DNA of 64,000 nucleotides from positions 9,548,001 through 9,612,000 of the forward strand of contig NC_052116.1 of the NCBI RefSeq assembly GCF_012273895.1, written 5' to 3'. The DNA is from Zerene cesonia. Its lineage: Eukaryota; Arthropoda; Insecta; Lepidoptera; Pieridae. The position numbers and the translations under genes are program-made. Below the pieces are notes generated by a model. That model was not told where the DNA came from and ran no database searches. It saw nothing but the letters and a program-made list of their open reading frames with translations. Of the stretch, positions 24,379-36,400 are shown piece after piece; positions within the stretch are counted from its first letter, which is position 1, and each line of letters opens with the position of its first letter.

Positions 24379-27070
24379 GTTTCTCAAATTATTTACTGAA
24401 GTTAAAACTAAAAGTTTATTATTACATAAAAGTCAACCAAATAAATGTCGATTTTTATAAAATGTTTATTGGTAATTATCAATGAAACTTTGAACTCTAC
24501 TGGTTATATACCAGTACGATTTATGTACATAACAGTTATCTCAAAAATGTCACAACTGACAAGACACAACTCACATAAACTTCAAACTCGCCAAATGACG
24601 TGAGTTTCGATAGATACGAGGAAGTTTGAACTATTAAAATTCTTCTCTCCATATTTCAAAGACAAGATCGAACTTTGATGTTGGTGTAAATGGTTAGAAT
24701 CATTTATTTTCTAAAGTTAAAAAATGTGAAGGGAATGATATAATACGATACAGTAACAGTAAGTAATAATACAAGCAGAAATATAAAGGCAAATAAAATA
24801 TGTACCTGTACGATATAACAGTTTTAAAAACACTTTATAAAGAAGTCAAAACCACAGATACTCCGTATGTAAAGCAAAAAGTCTTGTTTCTTTGATCTAG
24901 AAACTGTGTAAAATGAAGATTCAAAAGTGCTTCTATAAGAAGTCTTATTGATTAAATACATGTTTGAGTTTATAAGTGGAATTATAGTACAATATTTAAA
25001 TATCGAGTAACTTCACAAGAACAAGATTTAAATATTATAGAAAAAAAATCGGGGCAGATTGGTTTTTTTGTAAGAAAAAAAAATCAAAACTACGTCACTT
25101 TTTATATTTGTGAACGCCCTCTTGATAATGTAGAAGGTAATAAAATAATACGGCTTATATGACAAAATCCTAGATAATCAATCCATGGAGATAGATAAAT
25201 CTATGGTCAAATACATACGCTCGATGTACATTAGGTACCCTCTTTTAGTAAGTCGAGTAATAAGGCGCCAAAATTTAAAATATGACGTTTATGCGATTTA
25301 AACTCTAGTGTCACCACATCAATTACCAAATAGCTTCTAGCATCAATCAAAACGAATAAATTTGTTAAAAATAATTAATAATTGTTTGTTCCGTTGTTCC
25401 TTGTATAGAAGCGACGAGCTGGCCAGTACTGAACTTGAAAATTGCAGCGTAGACTTATAAGTTAATCGCCTTTATGGGCTTTATCACTGAAGGTAGAACC
25501 TAAAACTTAAAAAGAAAACAAATAAAAGATTTGAAATACATTTATTTTTGTGCAATGTTTCATCCACTCTTCTAATCTCTAATATACAACACCGCGATTG
25601 GGGTGAATACCAATAATAATAAAATAAAACACATTTATATTAACATTTAAATTCATAAGACATTTACTTAGGCTTTATAATTAATTGCGATCTAAGTATG
25701 GCTCGAATCGTTGATAAAATTTTATTTTCTACATCTAAATACATAATATTTCATTTTGACTACATTTACTGTACCTTTCGATTTGGTTACAATGAAAACT
25801 TGAGTATTTTTAGTTGAATACTTTATTTGTGTTTAAAATAATTATGTATCCACAAATGGACTGGGTAATTTCGTGTGACCGTTCGAAATATGACCATTCA
25901 AGGTATATAAAAATATTTAGATTAATAATACTTTAAAAATAGCAATAAAAGTATGCTTAAAACAATATTTTTATTAAATAACAAAATACTTTACATTTTG
26001 AGATTGTATAAAATATATTATTATTCCTCAAAGATATGGATTTAACTAAACAACATACATATTAATTCACATTTAAAATACTGCAGGGACTAGTCAATGA
26101 ACTATCGCTACAAATGTATTTTGTTATTTCATTAACATATACTCGTTTTACCGTTCATAAGAATTCAAAGATATGGTTTAAAAGCAGTAGGTATTCAAGC
26201 ACCATAAATTGTGTTCATTCCCTAACATTAAAAATATACTATTAAAGCATCAACAAATAAGAATTGGCACCGAAATTAAACTACCTTTAGCCTCGATGGA
26301 CTGTTTAACTAAAGAGATAACTGCGATACACCTTACGCCTGTGCAGCGAGACGCGGAAACGAGCGACGCACGTCGAAATGTAACTTGGACGTTGGACACA
26401 CTTTCATTATGATAAATGGTGTTTTTCTCTCACTCTATGTCTATAATTAATACTTTATTAATATAACTAAAATAACTGTACTCTACCGGTTATTTATTAT
26501 TCGATTTACAATTCATTATAATTTGATAAATTAGATATTATGTACAAATATAATGTTGGTTTCGGAGTCGTCGATCGCATATATCAAATGTATTGTATAC
26601 ATTTATATATTTATTAAACACGGTTACGTACAATCAGAAAGGTACTAATTTACAAAGTATGATATTTATTTAGGTAGGATTCCGTCTAGCAATCTTACTC
26701 TTTGGAAGTACGATAACGATTACACTATTAAATTAATTTTGGTCATACAATCAACGTACATTTTTATTTTCATAAAAATATCTATTTCAGAAATTGAGCA
26801 TAATCTATGGAACTGCATGTTAACAATTCAATATGATCGCGGCTGAGCGACATTCCGTATTATTGCGAGAATCTATAATAACACAACCCTCTGCCCCATT
26901 CGATGTCACTGATAAATTAATCTAGTTCAATTCTGTACCCGATTTTCAAGCCGACTCTTTCACGTTTAAAACGGGTTTCATGCCATCCAACTAAGAATAG
27001 GATCGACTCGGCGACATATTGTGACGTCATGGACGTTAATTCGAACGAATTCGTCGGGTGCGGAGCAGCT
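24379..27070. other. HSDL2 upstream region and wake 3' UTR
   Basis: About 2.7 kb with no exon. The HSDL2 5' UTR and promoter should lie just above 24378, and the wake 3' UTR below 27071. The minus-strand hexamer AATAAA at 26763-26768 is a reasonable wake poly(A) signal, 300 bases past the stop. The rest is AT-rich and featureless by eye. Confidence 0.5.
26763..26768 (-). terminator. Candidate poly(A) signal of wake
   Basis: Minus-strand AATAAA about 300 bases beyond the wake stop codon at 27071-27073. Other AATAAA hexamers occur further downstream in this AT-rich DNA, so the choice is tentative. Confidence 0.3.
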
Positions 27071-27406
27071 CTATATGTAGGCGGGGCGGGAGGCGGAGTG
27101 GTGCAGCGCGGCCAGCACGTCGTGGCGCAGGCGCACGTAGAGGCGGCCGCGGCGCCAGGGGTTCTGCAGCTGCAGCGGGCGGAAGTCGTCGCGCAGGCAG
27201 CGCTCGCGCGCGCCGATGACGGCCACCAGGCAGAAGTCGGGCAGGCGCTCGGGCGGGTAGAGCGGCGCGGCGCGGCCCTTGAGCGCGGCCGCCATGTTGA
27301 GCTGCTTCACCACCAGCTCGATGACCTCGCGCGCGCTCGTGCGCGGCGTCACGTGCAGCTTCAGCGACGTGCCCGCCGCCAGCCCCGTCTCGTACGCCGC
27401 GAACAC
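27071..27406 (-). CDS. wake: wake last exon: Ras-association domain
   Basis: 111 residues then TAG. It begins VFAAYETGLAAGTSLKLHVT and continues with SAREVIELVVKQLN and LPDFCLVAVIGARERCLRDD, the beta-grasp Ras-association fold (input strand, helix, LVAV strand, then a basic strand RGRLYVRLR). It joins the preceding exon in phase 0 (ILQ|VFAAYE). The exon is extremely GC-rich, nearly all third positions being G or C, unlike the AT-rich intron beside it. The protein ends PAYI. Confidence 0.9.
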   Translation of the reverse strand: MFAAYETGLAAGTSLKLHVTPRTSAREVIELVVKQLNMAAALKGRAAPLYPPERLPDFCLVAVIGARERCLRDDFRPLQLQNPWRRGRLYVRLRHDVLAALHHSASRPAYI

Positions 27407-30400
27407 CTGCCGGCCGCGACACCACGCTTCACTTCTGCACTTTTTATACATACTACATTCAATTTAGTAGCAATTTGAATGAGCTGTTAGGATTTCGATA
27501 TAGTACAGATACAGGAAGATCAGAAAGAAAGAAGAAATAATTCAATTGGACTAGTTAAATAATATAAAATACTAGCGGTCCGCCCTGGCTTCGCCCGTGG
27601 TGTATATATAGCCTATAGCTTCCTTAATAAACTATCTAACACTGAAATAATTTTTCAAACAAACAAACTCTTTAGCTTTATAACATTAGTGTAGATTAAC
27701 GCTTTGCTAATATTGTGCTTTACATTTGTAACAAGTTTTTTGCTCAATTAAACGGTTGGGTAATTAGACTTTTGACGACAATTAGCATTGCCTGTTCATA
27801 ATCTGATTTATGAGGTGATGTCTAATCTGTATATGAATAAAAGATGTATTGCTATTTTCTTGGACCTTGCCAAAGCTTTCGATACGCTAACATCAGTGTC
27901 ACAGGTAAACCTTATGAAACATTTGAAAGTTTCTTAACTAACAGAAAACAAATGATGCATCTCATTACGAGTTCTGAACAAGCTTTTTCGTATGGCGTAC
28001 CACAGGGTAGTAGTAGTATATTAGGCCAATCCCTTCTTTTCCAGTACATAAATGCCCCTACTAACTTGCAGCTTACTAACGGCAAACTACTATAAGATAC
28101 TTTGCCGGAGACACTGCGCTTATAATTTATGGTAACACATGGGATGACGTCTATTTCCATTCAGAGTGGTTTGAATCAGGTTACTTAATGGCTGTTATCT
28201 GCTGATTCCTTAGAACGGGGCACCCGTTATTAAATTTTTTCTTAATCTTGTTCTTCATTGAAAAAAATCTTATAATTGATTAGAAAGAAATTAAAAAAAA
28301 ATCTAACTTGTAATATTCCCGGCTGGTCGACGATCCGTCTCTCAGCGATTGGATCGGTTTGCTCCTCCGAGTCCTGCTTCTCCTCAGTCTTGGGCACCTT
28401 CTTGTTCAGGTCTTCTTCCTGCGTCTCCAGCAGGGGCTGTCGCTTCACACTGTGGCTCTTCGCCTCTTGCCCGGTATCTGTATAGTCTATTTCAGGCGAC
28501 TTCACGTTTGTCATGCTTTTGGACGGCATGACGCTGCGGTAGTTCGGAGGTCGTAACTTGGGACAGCTCTGGCTTTCAGAATCGCTGGACAGACTTTGGG
28601 CCGATTCATTTCCGGTCCGCACGCTGATCATGCTGCCGGTGTACATGTGCTTGACGGTCAGAAGAGGGCTCGAGGTCGTGGACATGCTCGTGTTGATGCT
28701 GTGCGGCCGCGGCTTCGGTTCTACGTTTTCGTTTTGGAGAACCAACGTGTCCTCGCTTCGCGACGGCGGCAGGCGGCTGCTGCCGACGCTCGCGTGAGAT
28801 CCGGTCGACTTTACATCGAATTGTGAATTGCTACTCACAAAGTTGCTGCTCATTGCACTAGATTGCGTGAACTGCGAGTCGGCGCTGCCTTTCCTTGCGA
28901 ATTTGCCGTCGGTGAGGTACTGAGAACTGCTCAGGTTGAGCGTCGATACGGACGCCTGCCGCGGAGCTATACTGAGCTGTTGCTCCGATTTGCTGAATTC
29001 TGGATGTAAGTTCGCATGGTTTCCGTTTCCCGCTGGGCCCGGCCACGAGCCCCTCCCCGGTGACGTTTTGGTAATTTTTCCATCTCTGGAAGGTATTTGT
29101 AAGAGATCTATTTTCAAATTAACATCTTTATCACAACTCCCGGTGTCTGAGCAAATTTGGGACGGCGTTTTTTCGAGTATATATTTGAGCAAAATTCCTG
29201 AGCTGGAGCCCGACTTGTCTTTATCACGCGCGAAACTGATCAAGTCCATGAGCCACCGCTCCGATCTCCAAACCAAGTTTAAGCTGTTCTGTAACTCTTC
29301 GAGTTTGGAAAGTTTTTCCTTCGTAGTTTGCAGTTCGGTGCAGGAAAACGCCTCTCTATGCGAATGCGCGGCTAACGCGATGTCCAGTTCCAGCACGCAG
29401 CTGAGTTTGGCGTATTTGTGTAGGAGCTCGGAGTGATAGGTCTGCAGGTGGATCATTTCGAACGCCTGTATGGGCAGACTCAGGAGGTCTCCCCTCTGGA
29501 GCAGGATCTCCTTCTGCCCGGGCACGGAACAGGCTTGTTCCGCCGGAGGGCAGATCATGATGAAGCTGACGTCATTGTTGAGCTCGATGACCTCGAGGTC
29601 GTATATGCGGTGGGTGAGAGCGTTCTCGTCGGAGACGTCCATGTCGCGCAGCAGCTTCCGGCACGCGCTCGCGATCTGCTCCAGGAACATTTGTTGAGAT
29701 TCTGATGGCTTGTCGTTGCTGTTTATGGATAGATTGCTAATCGCTTGTTTGTCTTCCGTCCTACCGGATAGCGATTTCAGGTACTCCCATTCTTCTCTGT
29801 AATTATACGAAATTTAATATTACTTATATTTTTTCTAACAGAGTTGGGTTCATAGTTTTTTGAATGTAGGAATTTAAAATTATTTGAAGCAGTAAAAGTG
29901 TTATGGTAAGCAATTAATGCACATTACGCGCAAGCCATTCTTTATTGTATCAACGCGCCGTGGTCACAACACGAATTCTTAAGATCAAAAAATCTTTGGT
30001 ATTTGACAGGTTTTCGAAGTGTGTCAAATTGTTTGTTATATGTGTAACAATTTTAATATTTTTCTTTTTTTTATAAAAACATAATATATAAAAATAGACG
30101 TCAAAGTTAAAAATATAATATAAATCTCACAAAACCTTCGATGATACTCGAAAAGGTCTCGTGATATTATAAAGCAAGGAATTTATTTTATTTTTGATTG
30201 GTCGAAAAAAGTATCTTGAAATAATATATATTAATAATAAGCTTATTAAGCTCGAAAACATAATCTTTCGACTGACAACTCGAAAATTTCACTATAGTTT
30301 TGACTATAGTGAAATCTTCGAGTTGTTTGTCGCGTTGAACCTTTGGTGGTATTTGTACCCCATTGGTTCAACACGTCGTAAGCGTTTGCACTCAGTACGA

Positions 30401-33400
30401 TTTTGTGATGCGGATCTTTTACTGACGAATGTTTACCACGCCGCGTTGTGAGCAAAGTGCTAAGCTAGTTGTGAGCTTTTAATGAGATTTAATGTTGAAT
30501 AATGAGGTCAATAAGCGTAGAGAAAAAATAAGAAGTGAGCAACAGACGCGGAGACGTGCGGGTTGCGGCGCACGGCGCGGTGCGGCGGCGCGGTGGGCGC
30601 GGCCGCCGGCGCCACCACGCGCACCACCTCCACCGACGACTGCAGCTTCAGGTAGCCCACGTACAGCCCGCGCGCCAGCGCCGCCGCGCACACCTGCGNN
30701 NNNNNNNNNNNNNNNNNNNNNNNNNNNNNNNNNNNNNNNNNNNNNNNNNNNNNNNNNNNNNNNNNNNNNNNNNNNNNNNNNNNNNNNNNNNNNNNNNNNN
30801 NNNNNNNNNNNNNNNNNNNNNNNNNNNNNNNNNNNNNNNNNNNNNNNNNNNNNNNNNNNNNNNNNNNNNNNNNNNCTTGGCGACGTGCGCCCAGCGCGCG
30901 TTGAGCGCGGGCAGCTTGCCGCCGCGCACGCCGCCCACCAGCGACACCACCACGGTGCCGTGCGCGTCGCGCAGCGGCTTGTGGTACACCTGCCCTGCGA
31001 GCGCGACACACACACAACTCAATTAGCTCAATAACTACCCGGGCGGAGCCAGGAAGTGCAGGTAGTTCTATTATCAGAGCATTTAAATCACATCGCAGCG
31101 TCATATTTACCGAGGTCCTGCAAACAGAGCGCGGACTGCAGCTGCGCGGCGGCGGCCAGCAGCTTGAGGCGGAAGTGCACGGAGGCGCCGGTGTGCCGCT
31201 CCATCTCGCTGCGCAGCGTCTTCACCTCCTCCCACGCGCACGACACCTGCCGCGCACACCAAGTCATACATACATATTGCTTCGGGCTCGAAGGATCAGA
31301 CGCAATGTACAATAGCAGCAACTTTGTTCAAAGGGTAGTCTGATTTCGGATCCGGTTCGAAGGACCGAAATTGTTTTATAATAATAATTACAAAAAAAGA
31401 ATTAAAATGCCGGAATTATTTTGGTGCAATGCCTGTTATATCTACTAAGTTATAAATAAAATGATCGTTACCAGATAACCAAATGAGAAAAATAAACAAA
31501 TCTATACACCACACACACCTTCATAAGCCAGTGGAAGTCGGTATAAATACATGCGGGGTAGGTTTCGTCCACTTCCACCACGGGCAGGAAGTCCTCGCCG
31601 GTCACCAGTACTTTGTCCTCGTGGTACAGCACGCACGCGAGGTACACTCCACTATATAAATATAAGGTAAAAGTTTTATATAAACAACAATTCATTTAGA
31701 AAGTAAGCGTTATGAACAAGTGACTTATTATTTGTAGGTAGTGTGTGTATAACAGACTGATTTTAGAGTGTTCATTCCTATATTCCAATTGTTCTTGAAT
31801 CAATTATTTATGTATACAGTGCTGAATGGTATGGGCTATCTATGTACGGATGACGGCAACTGACCGGCGGAGGTTCTTCTGGAACTTGGTGTTGGCGGTG
31901 AAGAGCTGCCGGATGGTGGCGGCGGTCTTGCGTGGCGCGCGCGCGGGCGGCGCGGGCGCGGCCCGGCAGAAGGCGCTGGCCGCCGCGCGCGCCGCCGCCA
32001 GCGCGTCCAGCCGCTCCGCCGCGCCCCCCGCGCCCGCCGCGCCCCCCGCACCGCCCGCACCGCCCGCGCCACCCCCCGCGCCGCCCGCGCCACGCGACCT
32101 CCGCGTGGACACGTCGCGCCAACCTGCAATATGCGGTTGGCGTTAATTAACTGCACGAACTTGGTTTCGTGACGCGATTGATATTAACATGTCATATGAT
32201 GGGATATTACTAGTATATAGTATATGTAAAGATGATGGTTAGATTTGCACAAAATTTTTGTCAAAAAACTGAAATATCCCAAAGAACACTCACTACTGGG
32301 CACCACGCTCCTCGGCACCGACACAGTACTGGGTCCCCAGCCCTTCAGGTTGCCGGCGGCCACGCGGAAGAAGTACCGGCGGCCGCGTGTGAGGCCCGAC
32401 ACGAGCACTCGGCCCGCGCCCCCCGCGCCCGCGCCCGCCGCGCCCGCGCCGCTCCCGGACAGCGAGCACGCCGCCACCTCGCGGGTGCCGCACACGTTGG
32501 AGAAGTCCGCGCGGGACGACCACTCCACTGGAAGCGGAAGAAGTTCCCCTTTATAATACAGTAATGACATTTGCATTATAGCAGTATGGAATTCAATCAT
32601 TTTTATTGTTAGGGTTTATGTGATATTTATAAGATATAAGAAAGATGAGCGTTTACAATATTTGAGATGACATGGAATGGGGGAAAAATAACATAGTCAA
32701 AAGTTATTAAAAAGAAACCGTACATACAATTGTTATAATACAAAGTGTAGTGGTAGAGGAGTTAGAAAATCCGTACAACGAGGTACGTGTGTGCGTGTGT
32801 GTTTGTGTGCGTGCGCGCCTCACCCCTGTACTTGGTGACGATAGCGGCGTGCGCGTGCGCGTGCGCGTGCGCGTCGGGCGGCAGGCGCACGGCGACGGCG
32901 TGCGGCCCCTCCACCTCGAGCAGCGGCGCCGCCGCCGCGCCCGCGCCCCGCGCGCCCGCCCACCCGCTCACCAGCCGCCTGACAGGGAGCTTCATTTGTT
33001 ATTTCTGCTTTGCATTCATTTTAAATGATACTGAATTGTAGATAAATAATATCTACTATCTAATTTTTATAATTTAATAAAAACGAATCAAAATCACGAC
33101 ACTTCATCATTTTGATAGATTATAATGCAACTTATTTACAATAATACGCTGACGTTTTCACAACTGTAAAAGTTAACAAGAATTTTAGTTCGATATTTGG
33201 AAGCAGCCGTCTATTTGAACTCTGACCCGCGTTTGCAGATTTTATACAATGAATGATAAATGTCATGAATTTGTAGATGTATAACTTAACATTAAAATGC
33301 AGCAACACAAAGATACACACTTATTAAACTGAAAAACATTAATATCATACAAATATAAATCTAACTGAATCACACTACAGTAATGAACATTTCAAGTAGT

Positions 33401-36400
33401 AACCAAGTAAAGTGATAGTGTATAGTGTTAGTGTAGGTGCGCTCACTTGAGTGTCCTGTGCCGCCGGTCCCAGTGCTGCACTTGCTTGTCCTTCTCCGAG
33501 GCGCTCCCCGCGCAACCTGTTGTGCCCGCTTGCCCGCTCGCTGATGATCTGTGATATCAATATTATATGTTAGTTAGATTACTCACGATATAGAAGTATT
33601 TTCAAGTATAAAAAAAAGCTTTAAAAGGTATATTTGTAGTTAGTCATTCTCGAAGTGTAGTGTTTACCCATTTGTCTGCCTGCAATAACCCATTTTGTAA
33701 ATGTAGGGTGATTGTTCATTTACGTGTTAGTGTTAATGTGTGTGAAAGTATCACTATTAGTATAAGAGTAACATATGGAAGTTTGTGTAATAATATTAGG
33801 TTTTCTTTTTTTAAGTTACGGCGATCCTGGGATTTTGTTATAGCTTCTTGCTATGACAAGGCCGGCTTCATTCAGTTCAGCAACCACGAATCTTTTCAGA
33901 AACAGAAACAAGAAACAGGGGATCGTTTTTTCAATAGTTCCAATCATAGTGTCTATCACTGTGTGTGTGTGTGTGTGNNNNNNNNNNNNNNNNNNNNNNN
34001 NNNNNNNNNNNNNNNNNNNNNNNNNNNNNNNNNNNNNNNNNNNNNNNNNNNNNNNNNNNNNNNNNNNNNNNNNNNNNNNNNNNNNNNNNNNNNNNNNNNN
34101 NNNNNNNNNNNNNNNNNNNNNNNNNNNNNNNNNNNNNNNNNNNNNNNNNNNNNNNNNNNNNNNNNNNNNNNNNNNNNNNNNNNNNNNNNNNNNNNNNNNN
34201 NNNNNNNNNNNNNNNNNNNNNNNNNNNNNNNNNNNNNNNNNNNNNNNNNNNNNNNNNNNNNNNNNNNNNNNNNNNNNNNNNNNNNNNNNNNNNNNNNNNN
34301 NNNNNNNNNNNNNNNNNNNNNNNNNNNNNNNNNNNNNNNNNNNNNNNNNNNNNNNNNNNNNNNNNNNNNNNNNNNNNNNNNNNNNNNNNNNNNNNNNNNN
34401 NNNNNNNNNNNNNNNNNNNNNNNNNNNNNNNNNNNNNNNNNNNNNNNNNNNNNNNNNNNNNNNNNNNNNNNNNNNNNNNNNNNNNNNNNNNNNNNNNNNN
34501 NNNNNNNNNNNNNNNNNNNNNNNNNNNNNNNNNNNNNNNNNNNNNNNNNNNNNNNNNNNNNNNNNNNNNNNNNNNNNNNNNNNNNNNNNNNNNNNNNNNN
34601 NNNNNNNNNNNNNNNNNNNNNNNNNNNNNNNNNNNNNNNNNNNNNNNNNNNNNNNNNNNNNNNNNNNNNNNNNNNNNNNNNNNNNNNNNNNNNNNNNNNN
34701 NNNNNNNNNNNNNNNNNNNNNNNNNNNNNNNNNNNNNNNNNNNNNNNNNNNNNNNNNNNNNNNNNNNNNNNNNNNNNNNNNNNNNNNNNNNNNNNNNNNN
34801 NNNNNNNNNNNNNNNNNNNNNNNNNNNNNNNNNNNNNNNNNNNNNNNNNNNNNNNNNNNNNNNNNNNNNNNNNNNNNNNNNNNNNNNNNNNNNNNNNNNN
34901 NNNNNNNNNNNNNNNNNNNNNNNNNNNNNNNNNNNNNNNNNNNNNNNNNNNNNNNNNNNNNNNNNNNNNNNNNNNNNGCAGCCGGCGTCGTGCAGGCGCG
35001 CCTCCGCCTCGCGACACAGCCGCCGCAGGTGCGCGCCCAGCGCCTCCGGGCTCTTAACTGCACACAATACGCTCCCCATTTCATAATCATGAATTGGCAA
35101 TTTGTTTTTTTTTACGATTTAATGGTGAATACAACAAATGCATTGGCACCAGCTTTCAAATAAAACAGAGATCGAAATCAGTTCACCCAGTCTAAAATGC
35201 CGAGGTTACAGAGCAAAAAAAATACAGTCGTATTGTGAACCTCCTTCTTAAAATTCTTCCATTTTCGCCGGTTGTCGGTTGAAAAATATGTGTTTCAAAA
35301 AATAATAAAAGGGTAACAGTTTTAATAGTAACTCCGTTTTATTTATTTTTTTTAAGTGAATTTCCGTGTCCCCTAATCCGATATGGAAAGCTTCGCGTCA
35401 CTCATTCTCTTTCTTTGATTCATTTTTCAGTCTTGGTAAATGTAGTCAAATGATGAGAAACACACAGGTGCGTTTTAGAAACATAAAAGCATTTATGTTT
35501 GATTATCGAATACTCTTACAAAAGCTTATGCAACCGAGACACACCAAATAAAAACAAACGATTCTCCTGAAAGTGGTTTAATCAGGTAAAGCCAATAAGA
35601 CAGTAAAGTGGATCGATAGCAATGTTTGTACACCCTTGCCCTTGTTGAGATGTTTGCTGAGGCGCGGGAGCTCAGTCCCGAGCTACTTACTGCTAAACAC
35701 ACCGAACGCGAGAGAGCTCAATGCAACTTCGACATTTACATCGCTTGTTTACGTTATCGATGTCGGTGCTAAGGTTCAATGCAGTGTAGTCACTATGTTA
35801 CATTTTACTAGGATATAAATATTGTATAAATATAATATGTTTTTTTTTTGGGCTGCCTTTTCATAATGTAGGTTTATCAAGATATTTGAAGGTACAGTTA
35901 ATGAACTGTTAAACAGCTCTAGTATTACCGACGAATGAGCATCAATTAATAGCCCACATAATTTATCTTAATATACTTAAGCTTTACCGGGTGTAATCGT
36001 TAAGCGTTCACAGGCGATTCCGTAATAGATACATATTACGGAAAAACTTAATTTGATTTGGAAAGTAATTACCTAATGAGTAAAATGACAATAATAACTT
36101 ATTAACTTAAAAAAAGGAGAAAATCCAAAACTTTTACGTAATTTCTTTGATCACACTAAGTATAACTCACACTGGTTCCCCTCCTTCGCGCCAAACTCCA
36201 TGAGCATCTTGGCGAGCGGCCGGTTGCCCGTCAGCACCGCCACGTCCAGCGGCGACAGCCCATCTGTGTTCACGCTGGAATGTCACAATACTTTTGTGAG
36301 AAGTCGTGTTTAAAGGTTGCCAGCTTTGTTGGATAGAAATCAGCTGAATAGAATATACGACTACTAATTAAAGCATATCTAATTACAACTACGGGATTAT

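Noticed and set aside
27029..27478. 149-codon plus-strand open frame
   Set aside because: Mirror image of the GC-rich Ras-association exon of wake on the other strand; the Arg/Ala/His-rich product has no meaning.
28936..29436. 166-codon plus-strand open frame
   Set aside because: Antisense shadow of the large wake exon, which has clear family homology.
31808..32156. Several overlapping open frames on both strands
   Set aside because: All arise from the GC-rich Gly/Ala exon of wake; only the frame joining both neighbours in phase is kept.
33660..35163. Very long open frames across the N run
   Set aside because: Their length comes from unknown bases; only the ends are sequence.
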